Positions 5,396-15,971 of a stretch of 18,670 nt of DNA are shown here, piece by piece. The DNA is from Mucidula mucida (lineage: Eukaryota; Basidiomycota; Agaricomycetes; Agaricales; Physalacriaceae): positions 1 to 18,670 of the forward strand of contig JADNYV010000653.1 of the NCBI GenBank assembly GCA_015501055.1. The letters are read 5' to 3'. Every line of letters begins with the position of its first letter. The stretch's first letter is position 1. A program made the translations under genes and the position numbers. The notes beneath the pieces are model-generated. The model had not been told where the DNA came from. It ran no database searches and worked only from the letters and a program-made list of their open reading frames with translations.

Positions 5396-8001
5396 ATGGC
5401 AGAACGACCCACTCCCTCATCCGCAGACACTCCTCCTAGCGGAAGAACTACTCCTACCAATACAACTCCTCCGCCAGAGGCCCAGTTTGCTGCCCACAAC
5501 ACCCCCGTCGTCAAGAAAGCTTCAGGGAACGTCTTCGCCAGCGTTATTAAACAGGAAAGCATGGCCGACAGATACAAAGAGCTCGTCAGAGGAAACTACT
5601 GGGCATTATATCGGACCCATGCCTATTGAAATCTTCCTTGACGACTTTCTACCATGGAACCCAGATACTCCCGAGAATTACAAGGCGGCTGAAATTCCCG
5701 CTTCGCGCATCAACATGCTCAAGTCAATGGCAGGAGCGGCGGAGGCCAAGTCCTACCAGAAATTTGTGCGTTCATTTGTTTTAACTGCCTGACATCCTAC
5801 CTAATTGCATCAAATAGGTCGATGCATTTTCTGAATGGCCTTCGAACGCGGCTGCCATCGCAGGGGCCGACAATTCCTACATCAAATGCCCAATCTCATT
5901 CCACGACACACACAGTAAACGCGATCCTTCGTGCGGCAAGATGGGCATGGACATTACTGTCTACGACGAAGAGCGCGCCGACCGAATTCCTACAGCCTCT
6001 GATTTCTCCAAATCAGAAGGCTTCGTCGAATTGAAACCAAAGGAGAACTACGATGCCTTCATCGACGAGCCTCGACAGTCTTTAGCTGCCCAGGCTCGGG
6101 CTAATGCCACAGACCCTGGCGCTTCCGCCGTCAGCGAGGGCGGCGATGATGCATCGGTCCAACCATCGAACGGAACGCCGGCTCCTACAGAGTCCGAGAT
6201 ACCAACACCGACTCCCTCGTATCCTTTCGAAAACGCCTCGTCAAAGGGCGTAGAGACACGCGGGCAGCTCGCCGCTTACAACGCAGTCATCATGGGTGTC
6301 CAGTACCGCTCTCATGTCTTTTCCACACTCGTTTGCGGCACTTTCGTACGCTTTATGCGCTGGGACCGCTCATCCGCCATCGTCACCCGGCGCTTCGACT
6401 ACACCCAAAAGCCCGAAATCCTTTTCAGGTTCTACCAGCGTTTGGCGCAGCTCACAGACCGTCAACGCGGTGTTGATCCTACCGTCACGCTTCCAACGGA
6501 GGAAGAGGACAAGACTGCGAGAGGAAAGTTTGTTGATTACGCCTCGGAACTGTGGTACGGTCAGACTGAATCGTTTCACAACGAGCAAGGCAAGATCAGC
6601 GAACTATCGTTGCTCAAGATGACGTTTGCCGGTGACGCCTACATTATCCCTGCCCCCGTCTATCACGAGGGTTTCCTCTCTCCTTTTGGACGTTCAACGC
6701 GTCGTGGCATCGTTATGCGCGTCAGTGACAACCGTGTTCTTTATCTCAAGGATTACTGGCGAGAGGACTCTGCTCTCACCTTGAAGGAGTCGGAGATCTA
6801 TGAGCGTCTCGCCCTTCACAACGTCGAGAATGTTGCGGAGATGGCTGCTGGTGGCGATGTCGATGGCATGCAGACCATCGGTCACCAGTATGCTGGCGCC
6901 GCTTGGGTTCATTGGATTACACCGTTGAGGATACGCGCTCTACATGCGCACCGAATACTACTGCTTACTCTTGGACGCGACCTACTTACATTCCCAACCG
7001 CCAAGAGCCTCGTCAAATGTGTTGCAGATGGCATGAAAGGTCAATATATATTTTTCCTATATGACAGATGCCTGACAATCATTCAGGTCACCAAATGGCG
7101 TACGAAAAGGCGCGAATTCTACATCGCGACATCAGCGTCGGGAACATCATGATGAAGATTAGACCAACTGATGATAGTCCCATCGCGGGATTTCTCATTG
7201 ATTGGGACCACTGTGTGGTGCTCGACCTGATTCCGCCGGGTGGCCTGCTTCAACGTCGTATTTTACGCACGGTGAGTAAATCCATACTTGTCGGAGTGGC
7301 TCATTAACGCATCACGAATTCAGGGTACATGGCAGTTCATTTCTGCCAACCTCGTAGAGAATCCAAGAGCGGAACACACTGTTCTCGACGATCGAGAATC
7401 AGCGTTGTTCGTCCTCGCTTACGCGGCACTCCGTCATCTCGAGCACGATCTCTCCCTGATGAAACTCAACGATTTACTTGAAGTCTTTGATGTCTACTTT
7501 TACCAGGAAGGCCACCTGGATGAGGGTGGATCTAGGAAACGTACAGCTATCATAGCGGGATCTTTTGCCAACGTCAACTTCTCCATCCCGGAAATGCACG
7601 AGTTGTTTGCGGAGTTGTGCTCGACTTTTGCAATCCGATACACCAACCCACCCTCAAAATCGACAGCAAGACGGCGACGCAATGCGGAGCGGGAGGAACT
7701 AGAGCGACAATTAGAAGAGGTCAAGTATAACAACGGCCTTGCCAGGCTAAACGATGACTCTTGGCTGCACACCACTCTCTCAGATATTGCGGATGACATG
7801 CCCGAGCGAGGCAAAGATGAGTTTGACAGGGTGGACAACACGATACAGACGAAGATTACGGTGAAACCGTCCAACAAATTGAAGCGAACAGGCGAATTGA
7901 CTAGCGCCGACTGTAATTACGCGTTAATTCGCGTGATTAAAAAGTCGAAGGGGTTTGACGGCCAGGCAGTACAGCAAGTCACCTCAGACTGTATGAATTG
8001 A
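5396..8001 (+). CDS. FunK1-family protein kinase, four exons, one frameshift in exon 1 (about 817 aa)
   Basis: The model is join(5396..5765, 5818..7039, 7087..7271, 7324..8001). The introns are 52, 47 and 52 bp; the second has a weak GTCAAT donor but joins the frame exactly. FunK1 kinases are an expanded fungal-specific Ser/Thr kinase-like family in multicellular basidiomycetes with poorly known substrates. The N-terminus (about residues 1-60) is Pro/Thr-rich and probably disordered. The family-typical N-terminal part follows (GHYIGPMPIEIFLDDF). The likely ATP-site Lys is in LYLKDYWRED with a helix-C Glu in KESEIYERL. The catalytic loop is HRDISVGN (coded from 7122), and the metal-binding DFG is replaced by DWDH (from 7200), as usual in FunK1. 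A basic, coiled-coil-like segment with RRRRNAEREELERQLEE sits near the C-terminus. Near 5585-5591 the frame must shift by one base, from RYKELV to EETTGHYIG, with no room for an intron. The total coding length divides by three only if one base there is extra. This is either a real lesion or an assembly error. Confidence 0.85.
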
Positions 8002-8929
8002 CCACGCAGAGTAGTCATGTACTTGTATATCCCTGGGTGATTGTATATATGTCTGTGTATCTTATCTTATGACCTTATACAACGTGCAGACTAGGTACAG
8101 TCTCTGAACTGTCTCCAAGAAAGTGTGGCAACCCCAACTCTAACACACTGAGCATCCGTAACTATTCAGAACTAGCAAACCCACAACGAACACACTGATC
8201 AAGAGTTAATCAGGCCGACAAGCCTCTTGCCTTTCGTTGTTCAGTTACTTCAGTAATACCGCAGTGATCAATCTCCGGGCATGCGATATTTGACGCTTGA
8301 ACCGACAAGAAAAGTGTCCTTGTCTGAGTCTATACACACCAAGAGCTGCCTGCGGTGACGTCCAAAAGACGTCGGGAACCGGCATGTCTTCGAACGAACT
8401 GCGTAGCAATTCTGTTCAATGGGCAGGACGAAGGAACGTTTCGGGATTGGAGCGCGGTCGGGGAACCATACGCGTTGTTAGGTGTAAAGAGATTAAGGAC
8501 TTGGCGAACGGTAGAACGGCGCTTTCTGTCTACGGCAAGCCACCAATGAGTAAACTTTGAAATGAGGTAAAGGTCGACATCGTTGGGGCTGAGCGCTGAG
8601 CACTGAGTTTCCAACTGGCTTCAATGTCCTAACCCTTCGCAGAGCAGCCAGAACACATTAGGAGGAAAATCTGTCATGGTGTACGCATGTAGGAAAGGTC
8701 TAATTCTGAGTGCTGTTACCCGACAGCGTGACCATTTCTGGTTTTTGGTTAGACGGAAAGAGGTCGATATAAAAGGAAACTCAGGGTCTCGCTTTATTCC
8801 TCTTGAACCGACTGCCTGCATCTCCTGGTCTATTCATATTTTTCTAGCTGTCACAATATACCTACGCGTCTGCTCGGCTCGCTGATTGCTGACGATCTGT
8901 TTTCTGGCCAAGACCTTCTGTATCTCGCG
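8002..8929. other. Intergenic region between kinase and SDR genes
   Basis: About 0.9 kb. Overlapping open frames of 64-94 codons lie at 8297-8614 on both strands. None has a motif, intron signals or a plausible start context that would favour one strand. I see no repeat or RNA gene. Confidence 0.4.
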
Positions 8930-8937
8930 TATAAAAA
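8930..8937 (+). promoter_or_regulatory. TATA box of the SDR gene
   Basis: TATAAAAA lies 58 bp upstream of the ATG at 8988. It is the strongest TATA match in the window. Confidence 0.65.
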
Positions 8938-8987
8938 GGGGGAATTGAGATGGCGAAGTTCAGAAACCCACCCAACTCTTCTTCACC

Positions 8988-9787
8988 ATGTCTGCAGTCT
9001 ACAAACGCGTCATTCTTGTCACTGGCTCCAACACCGGTATTGGACTAGACATAGTGCGAAGCCTCGCAGAGAAAGGGCACACCGTCTACCTCTCCGCCCG
9101 CAATGCAAAGGCTGGTTTGGACGCGCAGTCCCAGCTCAAAGCCGATGGTCTCTCCGTGAAATTCGTCCAGCTCGACGTAACGTCCACCGCGTCCGTCGTC
9201 GCCGCGAAGGACGTTATCGAGAAGGCGGAGGGCCATCTTGACACCGTCGTGCACAACGCCGGCATCAGCTGCCTGGCTGAGAGCGCCGGGCCACTCAAAG
9301 AGTCCCTCGCTAACATCCAAGCCACATTCGACACGAACCTCCTCGGTCTCGTTCGCGTCGCGCAGGCATTCGTCCCTCTTCTCCGTCGTGCCCCCGCCGG
9401 CCAGGCGTGCTTCGTCCAGGTCTCGACGCACATGGCGAGCAATTCCTTCATGGCATCTCCCCAAAGCAGATTGCACCAAGCCGTGTCGTACAACACGAGC
9501 AAGGCCGCCGCGAACTCGTATATCATCGCGTTGGCGAAGGAGTTGGAGGGAGAGGTCAAGGTCAACACAATTGCGCCTGGCTTCACGACGACCAAGTTGA
9601 ACGGCTTTGCTCTCGGCGGGCAGACGCCCAGACAAGCAGCGGATGTCATTGTTCCTTGGGCCTTGTTAGGACCTGAAGATAAGAATAAGACTTGTAAGTT
9701 CTCTTTATATCTTTACGAGGTCGATAAACCTTCATGCCGGTCATTACAGGTCTCTTCTGGTCTCCGAATGGAGAGTTCGCATGGTAG
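8988..9787 (+). CDS. Short-chain dehydrogenase/reductase, two exons (247 aa)
   Basis: The model is join(8988..9693, 9750..9787). The 56 bp intron (GTAAGT...TTACAG) splits a Cys codon, and the last exon codes only for the tail CLFWSPNGEFAW. Classical SDRs are NAD(P)H-dependent oxidoreductases with a Rossmann fold. Visible motifs are the cofactor loop TGSNTGIG (residues 12-19), the acidic LDV that contacts the adenine (62-64), NAG (90-92), the catalytic Ser146 in VQVST, and the catalytic pair Tyr168/Lys172 in YNTSK. APGF follows at 196-199. An Arg in the SARN segment (residue 38) after strand 2 suggests NADP(H) preference. The length and the TK...PWALLGP region resemble the carbonyl reductase-like SDRs of fungi. 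The substrate is not predictable. No signal peptide is present, so it should be cytosolic. Its 3' end is convergent with the ZIP4-like gene. Confidence 0.9.
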
Positions 9788-10209
9788 AATAGACAGATAG
9801 GAAAGCAATGCAGGAAGACAATTGAATTTGTGTTTTACCGTCCTCGCAATCTTTTGATTCCACCATGAAGAGCTCAAAGTACATAATTTCCTGCAGGTCC
9901 TGAAATGATAACAATAAAGCAACCACAACCGTCACGGTGCCAGCGTTTGTCTCGGAGTCATATTGCTACAGAGCTAAGCTAAATAACGTTTACGATTAGG
10001 GAAGCCAGACGTGAACTCGTCAGAGTCGAGAGCAAAGGTGCCGCATACATATTTCGATGACATTGTCTTCATCCAAGCGAGAACAGAAAAAAGCAGCAGA
10101 CATAGACAAATAACAGTTTACGGGATCCGCAGACAGAAAGCAAGAACATGGCGATACATCGACATCCAGAAAACGCCAGAAAGTGCTGTAGAGAACGAGA
10201 CAGAATCCG
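9788..10209. other. Convergent intergenic region
   Basis: 422 bp between two convergent genes. Open frames near 10011-10349 (+) mostly overlap exons of the minus-strand gene and are shadows. The remainder is A/T-rich in places and fits two 3' UTRs. Nothing else is seen. Confidence 0.45.
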
Positions 10210-13200
10210 TCAACGAGGTCCATATCGCGAAAGCAGTTCTCTGTATGTTTCTGAAATCTACCGAAACCATCAGTTACATCTATGAGCATCTGAGAACACC
10301 CTTACCTTTTCAGCTCGCTCCTTTCCTCCAGGGACGAACCTGCAGATAACAGTCGATGATTCAAACCAGCGCTTCGCTTCATCCAGCGCCGAAGCCCTGT
10401 CGGAAGCATCAGTTTCTTGAAAGCACGCTGCATAGGTCAAGCGAGGGCTGACTCAAGACACTCAAAGCCCGTGTTGTATGACGTGCTGAGCAACCAGAAG
10501 CGCTCGTCCATGGGATAAGCCTACGGGTGTCATAAGAAGGAGGAAGGAGAATATCTGGATACGATCGTACCTCTTCGCTGTCAATACTTTGTTCGATAAC
10601 ACTCACAGCCTGTTCCACGTAGCCGATAGCTTTCAATCGATCAGCTGCCGAGTTACGCGCCAACATTATTGTACATATCGCACGCAGCCATCTTGAAAAC
10701 TTCTCGATCGAGAGGGAATTATGGTCAAGACTTGCCCGGAGAATTGCCTGTCCCAAATGAGTGAAACCAAAGACGAAAACACAGCACTCACTTCAAGGCT
10801 GCCGTAGAGAACTACGGTGGAGAAGTCAACACTGCACTTTACGTTTGAGACTAAGGACCTACCATCTACTGGGCAATCCTGCTCAGCCCACTGGCAAAAT
10901 CGTTATTATACGACGGGCAGGTTATGAACCAGTAATTTACTAGAATGTCCGTGATGGCCTCGTAGGTACTAGCCGCCAGCGGGCCAGCCGAAACGGCGTC
11001 CTATCATCGCAGCGTGAGGCGTGAATGCATCACTGAGGACAAGAGAACGTACCCCAACGATGCTGGACATCCCGTCCCAGTCCTTCAACAAAGCCAATAA
11101 CTCCACCTCGAAGACTCGCAATGTATGTGTGAAATACTGTAATCGAGTAGCATCACTCTCCTCCACTATTACCCCCTTTTCCGAGATCTCATGAATCCTT
11201 TGCCGACACGCTTCCAGCTGGACTGTCAAGTTACGAGCCTTTTCTTCCTAGAAACAATCAGGAACATCAACGAGAACTGCAAGCGCTTACATCAATGACA
11301 TCGTCCGTGGTGTCTTGCCGGGCTTGGCGAAAGGCGAAAACTAACCGGAGTCAAGCTAATGCGATGTCTTGTTCTACGATAACACGCACCTCGACCGGAT
11401 ACACCAGAGAACGAGGCGATAGAGAGATGCATATACACTTCTGCGTCAATCTCAAGCGGCGAGGACTGGCAGTGTATCTCCAAAAGCTTGTATCCATCAG
11501 AATGAATCACATCAAATGAAGAAAATACGATACGTCTCGTGCCATGTCGAATAGATCGGATATCCGTTCATGATTTGCCGCCCACTCTGAGCATCCGTGA
11601 ACGGCACAGTTGTAAGCTGTGCGCCATAACCACGAGAGATCCTTGGAAATGAGATTGATTGATTTTTGAGTTCGTGCCGTTTCAACGAACACTTTGGCTA
11701 GAAACATGTAGTCAATAGCTTGAAGGGGAAGCTACGACGATTCACGGACATCTTCGAAAATGCTCAAGTAACGTATCGATGAGAAGAGGCCTATCCCAAA
11801 TTTAAGATGTCACGAATCGGAAGTCGGACAGATGAACTGACTTGTTCGGGGCCGTCTCAGTAAGTAGCCGAAGGACGAGCTTGAGAATACATCGAATAAG
11901 TGTCATGGCTTCAACGAGCGTCTCACCGCCGCTCGGTACTTTCAGTGTGTTGAGCAGCGCCTTGAGCGCCGCCAGAAGGATTAACCTGTTTTCCGACTGG
12001 TGCGATAATTGTGTCGCCAGTAACAGCATTCTCCTGTCAAAGTCTGGGCACTTCACCATTTCTTGCACGGCTTTGATCGCTGTTGAGACGTTTAGCGGCT
12101 CTCACTATGGCATTGCTAGTGGGGCATGCCTTCATCATCGATCCCTATAACGCCTTGTCAGCTTCCGTCATCGATACAGAATCTACAGTACTTGCCCTGA
12201 TGGACAGCAGTCAAGAACATAACGTAGTGCGTTGCGGCCTCGTTTGAAGGACACCTTCGCACCAATGCGGACGCCTTTGCAAACTCCCGGTGCTCGATGT
12301 GAGACAACGCCGCTTTCCTAAAACACTTCGCCCATGCGCTCGTCGGACTGTTCTTGCGGAATAGTTTGTGGCTTCCTGCAACAAACCACTCTGCTGCCTC
12401 TGACCAGCGTTTCGCGTTGTAATGTCGGTCTCCATACTGCCATAACAACTGGGCAATGTGGGATTAAACCACTAGCAGTTTTGAGATGAAGGACATACAG
12501 TTAGACAAGCAGTCGCGGCAACACTGGGAAGATCGTAATCCGTTTCACAGAGTGCTATAGAGGCTACTAAGTGGTAAGACATCGAATGAGGGCGCCACTG
12601 ACATGTTAATGCGGAGTCAAGTATACCCAGAGCTCGGTTCTGATCTTCGTCTTTCGCACAGTGCACTATGAGCGACAAGAGCAATCGATCAATGATTCCG
12701 GTCCCCAAATTGGTCTCGGTCGATGCCCGCTGCAAACAATGGCGGTGTACAGCAGTTACGAGAGCGCTACGAACATGTTGATATGAAATTACTGATGTGT
12801 TGTGAGCGTAGACGTACTGCTGGTGGCTGATTGTTCGTAGGTCTTGTAATACACTATGGCGAAGCATCAGTATTCCTCAACTAGGTGTGGAGGAAATATT
12901 TACTCAGTCAGACATGCCTCTGTTAATTCCATATGATCGACAATGGACTTGAATGCTTAGAGACAAATGTTTCGTTCGACCGAACTTTTTACATGAAGCA
13001 GAAATGGCGTACCATTTAACAATGCAGACTCGTTAGCCTTGCGTCTCTTCAGAATTGCGAGTCGTAACCATCGGAGTTCTTGGTATCCGGAGCTTTCCTT
13101 GGTAGCGTTATAATGTGGAGATTGGAGAACAGTTGTATGAAAGACATACAGGATCGCCTGCATCGCGCGCACCATCAATGGACGGAATCAACTCGTCCAA

Positions 13201-14577
13201 AGCCGCCTCTGCCTGATCATATGAGCCAGACAAGAAGTACGCCCTCGCTAGCGTGCGCAGAATAGATATCTACCGAAGTCAAGGATGCTATCTCAGAGTA
13301 AGGCCAAATATTTACGAACCTTCAGTTTACCACCCATGTCAGAGCCATCATTTTCCGAAGCACAGTCCGACAATGAAAATGCTTTCTGTAACCACCCAAC
13401 GGCTTCCGCAGGATTAGTGGGTAGGATAGTTCGCCCGATGTCATGAAATTTTAGAGCCAGGAGGGAGCGCTGGGTAGAAGGGCGTTAGTAGGAGATTTGG
13501 GCTAAGATACGAAGATTCACATCGTGAGCTGGAAGAAGACTCAATCGTTGCTCGTCCCCTGTAACAACCTGGGTTGAGTGTTCAAGATTCAAATGTCTCG
13601 GTGTAAGTACCAGTTATCTTCTGCGCCATAAATTCTGCGACGGTATGGTTGCCCTCCTTGAACGCCTAAATATACGTGTCAGCAAAAACGTATATGAGCG
13701 GGAATGCACATACCGCCTCCATGCGAGCTGAGAAATAAACAACTATGGCACATGCACGAGCTTGGCGATGAGTCCCCTCGGGATCATCTGCATTACGCAG
13801 GAGTTCTTCGAACTAAAGAGCCTGAGAAATTTCAAGACCCAGTGCATCGCATGACACACCCTTGCTGCACTAGTGAGAACGCTTCCCGCCAAATCGTTTC
13901 GCCCGTTTTCTGGATTGAACTCAGCTGGTATACGATGAGAAAAATGACGTCTGCGAACCAGATAGCGTCGCCCCCGTCTTACTAGCGAGTTGTAGGACGT
14001 GCAACAAACCTACGGGATCGCTGAGGAGGGATACATCGAGAATAGGTTGAAGACGCACTCTCGATGCCGGGCCGGGGTTCCAAGCCGGCTTCGACGAGTC
14101 GAAAGGCAGCCAAGCGGACTAAAGCAAGTCAACAGGGAATATGACTATACGATGGGGTCGTACGAGCACCGACAAGTTCGCCGTCGTCCTTCTCGCTCCC
14201 TGTGTGCTTCTTCTTGTCGTTGGCTTGACCTTGCGAGCGAATGAGACTAGATATGTTCCACAGATTAACGCCTAGAAGAATATTCAAACCAGCGAGCATC
14301 GAAGCAAGTAAACGCGCAGACCTTCCTGATCCAACCAATCACGTTCTGCAGTGCTTCCGTCCTCGCTTAACGATATGCTCTCTGACAAGCTCGCGATCCG
14401 CTGGAGACCCTTCACAGCACCCTTGGGGTCATCTTCAAGGCATCTCTTCGTCGTTGAAATATGATCTGTTCCGCCGCCGCAGTCAATGAGGTGCACTGTC
14501 TGTAGGCCAGTAGGCGCACCTTTGATTGACTGTAACCCGTCATTGCCGCTGTTCTTGCGTTTCTTTGAGGTCGACAT
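10210..14577 (-). CDS. SPO22/ZIP4-like meiotic TPR protein, 29 exons (984 aa)
   Basis: Yeast Zip4/Spo22 and mammalian TEX11 are TPR proteins of the ZMM group that promote meiotic crossovers and synapsis on chromosomes. Exons on the minus strand: 14577-14520, 14465-14322, 14271-14170, 14118-14059, 14009-13983, 13924-13860, 13812-13714, 13665-13611, 13558-13521, 13469-13320, 13269-13150, 13097-13013, 12955-12904, 12853-12499, 12448-12196, 12144-12130, 12079-11842, 11790-11750, 11697-11534, 11486-11390, 11340-11291, 11247-11053, 11000-10941, 10890-10863, 10811-10792, 10747-10571, 10520-10453, 10396-10306, 10257-10210. All phases agree and the sum is 2955 nt. Segments typical of the family, in order, are GVNLWNIS, LAAFRLVEAGLEPRPG, AVGWLQKAFSLSD, LRLAILKRRKA, YGDRHYNAKRWSEAAEWF, RRCPSNEAATHYV, SWLWRTAYNCAVHGCSEW, and FECLEASALDEAKRWFE near the C-terminus. 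TPR-like helix pairs run throughout. The first intron (14466-14519, 54 bp) is a multiple of three and could be retained. Two introns have GC donors. The start is the first ATG that gives a short basic leader; an in-frame upstream start at 14655 is possible. Confidence 0.88.
12080..12195 (-). other. Two GC-AG introns flanking a 15 nt microexon in the ZIP4-like gene
   Basis: On the minus strand, intron 12195-12145 begins GCAAGT and ends TATAG. Microexon 12144-12130 codes IDDE plus two split codons. Intron 12129-12080 begins GCATGC and ends AACAG. The spliced protein reads AVHQGIDDEAIKAVQEMV, which fits the family. I tested GT donors in the same interval, and each gives a stop or the wrong frame. 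Skipping the microexon would still use a GC donor and stay in frame. Confidence 0.75.
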
Positions 14578-14738
14578 GTGTACCTGTAGCTGTATTACGC
14601 GTCTATTGTTGACCGTATTGAGGATGACGCGTGTAGTAGACGGGGAAACGACCAATTAGCGTGAGGGGAAGAAGTTGAAGGTGTTATGTCACGTCGTCAC
14701 ACGAAGGCTTTGCAGAGGTGCATGGAATAAGTCTTCAA

Positions 14739-14758
14739 CTATATAATATACTATATAG
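14739..14758. promoter_or_regulatory. AT-rich near-palindrome upstream of the ZIP4-like gene
   Basis: CTATATAATATACTATATAG matches its reverse complement at 18 of 20 positions. It offers TATA-like elements on both strands, about 160 bp upstream of the ATG at 14577. It may be the core promoter of the minus-strand gene, or may also serve plus-strand transcription. Confidence 0.35.
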
Positions 14759-15167
14759 CAACAGAAGTGAGTACTTGCTTAGCCAACTGTTGTCTCCGCC
14801 ATAATCATCCCCTTTGATAATCAACTGCATAAAAAACAAGATTATCTGTCCAAGATTGCGCGCTCAAGAATCAAACAGAGGCATAGCCTGTTCCCTCCTC
14901 TTCGCCGGCTATAGACCCGCTTTGTATCCGCCTCCTAGATGCGCCCACCGTTGGCAACATACGCAATCTTCGACGACTTCAGCGTATCTGCAACAACTTC
15001 AAACACAACAAATTTGGGAATTAACGAGCCAAGGGAAGAAAAGAAGACGTCTGAGCAACCTGTGATGTACCCGCTCTAGAAAAATATTGCAGCGAAGAGC
15101 GCCTCAGTTTAGCAACTCGGTTCAGCTGAACGCCTTCACGAAATACAACTTCTCAACTTTCGGCGCA
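14759..15167. other. Gene-free region right of the ZIP4-like promoter
   Basis: About 400 bp. One plus-strand open frame (14814-15065) has a Gln-rich end (AYLQQLQTQQIWELT). It has no start context, introns or family resemblance that I can support. No repeats or RNA genes are seen. Confidence 0.4.
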
Positions 15168-15500
15168 TTAAACTGTCGTTGAATCATTTGCTCCCCAGAG
15201 ATGCCTCCGTAGTTGACTAGATGTTTCGAAGAGGAGCCCGTCGCAGTCATAGTGGAAGAGCGCAAGAACGTCGTCCAGGAATCGGAATAGAGTGTCGAGG
15301 TGCTCATACCTGTCGACCGTCAGAACTTTCAATGAGTCGGCAAAGAATGCTCACCATCCAAAGATGTCCGTCAAATCCCATTACCGTCGTACAAAATTCT
15401 GAGCCGCAAGTAATGTGCGCTGTCGGATGTGCTACTCAAACATACCACCTTTCCGAGCGTGTATAGTCTTCAATCATTGGCGTGCTTGTCGCTGATTCCT
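15168..15500 (-). CDS. Possible 3' part of an unrecognised minus-strand gene
   Basis: A minus-strand frame ending at 15168 reads HLDTLFRFLDDVLALFHYD and further protein-like sequence up to a TAA. Upstream pieces FCTTVMGFDGHLWM (about 15400-15358) and KTIHARKE can be connected by candidate introns with donors GTGGTA and GTGAGC, but the second junction fits the frame only with an acceptor at TATGAG. A second minus frame over the same DNA is also open to 15122 and ends EKLYFVKAFS, so the strand and frame are not secure. No start codon or promoter could be tied to it. It may be a short gene, a relic or chance. Confidence 0.25.
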
Positions 15501-15805
15501 CTCGTCGTGTTGATCTACTACAGACCGAAAGGATGTAGATATCGAGTGAAGCAAGGATTTGAATGCGAAATTGTTTTTAGACAATACGGGCGATAACAGC
15601 GCGAATGTGCTACTGGATTGCTCCCGTAATTACAGTAGCGCTGGTGCTTTCTTGGGAGACGTGCGGTTCAAGTGACTAGGATACCAGAGAAATTGAGCCG
15701 TAGTGAGAGCCGAAGGCAAGGAGGATTTGTGTTTGTTTGTACAAACAGCTTTGCCTCTTGCGCCCATGTCGTCGCTCCCCGACGCCAACCATCGCTGTAT
15801 AACGA

Positions 15806-15825
15806 TATAACGACGCCCATTGGGC
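15806..15825 (+). promoter_or_regulatory. Candidate core promoter of the DUF6699-like gene
   Basis: TATAA at 15806-15810 is followed by the palindromic GCCCATTGGGC (15815-15825), which contains an inverted CCAAT box. Both lie about 150-165 bp before the ATG. An AT-rich stretch at about 15844-15862 is an alternative core promoter. Confidence 0.3.
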
Positions 15826-15971
15826 TTTCTTCTACTTCTTCTTTGTATTAAATTTATTTGTTTTCTTGCTTTCGTCGCTATCGTCCCGTATGTCGCCCAC
15901 TTCGTCAACAATGAGTCTACTGATCTTACCGCGGATTCTAGATTCTTCTCTTTTCCGACGCGTACTTTTGC

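Noticed and set aside
8297..8614. Overlapping open frames on both strands between the kinase and SDR genes
   Set aside because: No motif, start context or intron signals, and each strand's frame could be the shadow of the other.
9045..9649. Long minus-strand open frames of 187-196 codons
   Set aside because: Antisense shadows of the SDR exon, produced by its GC-rich codon use.
13891..13924. 34 nt intron in the ZIP4-like gene using the donor GTTCGC
   Set aside because: Too short. The upstream donor GTAAGA at 13982 gives a 58 bp intron with the same acceptor and a good family fit.
14284..14655. Start of the ZIP4-like protein at 14655
   Set aside because: The extra 26 residues do not resemble the family's short basic leader, so the ATG at 14577 was preferred; the upstream start cannot be fully excluded.
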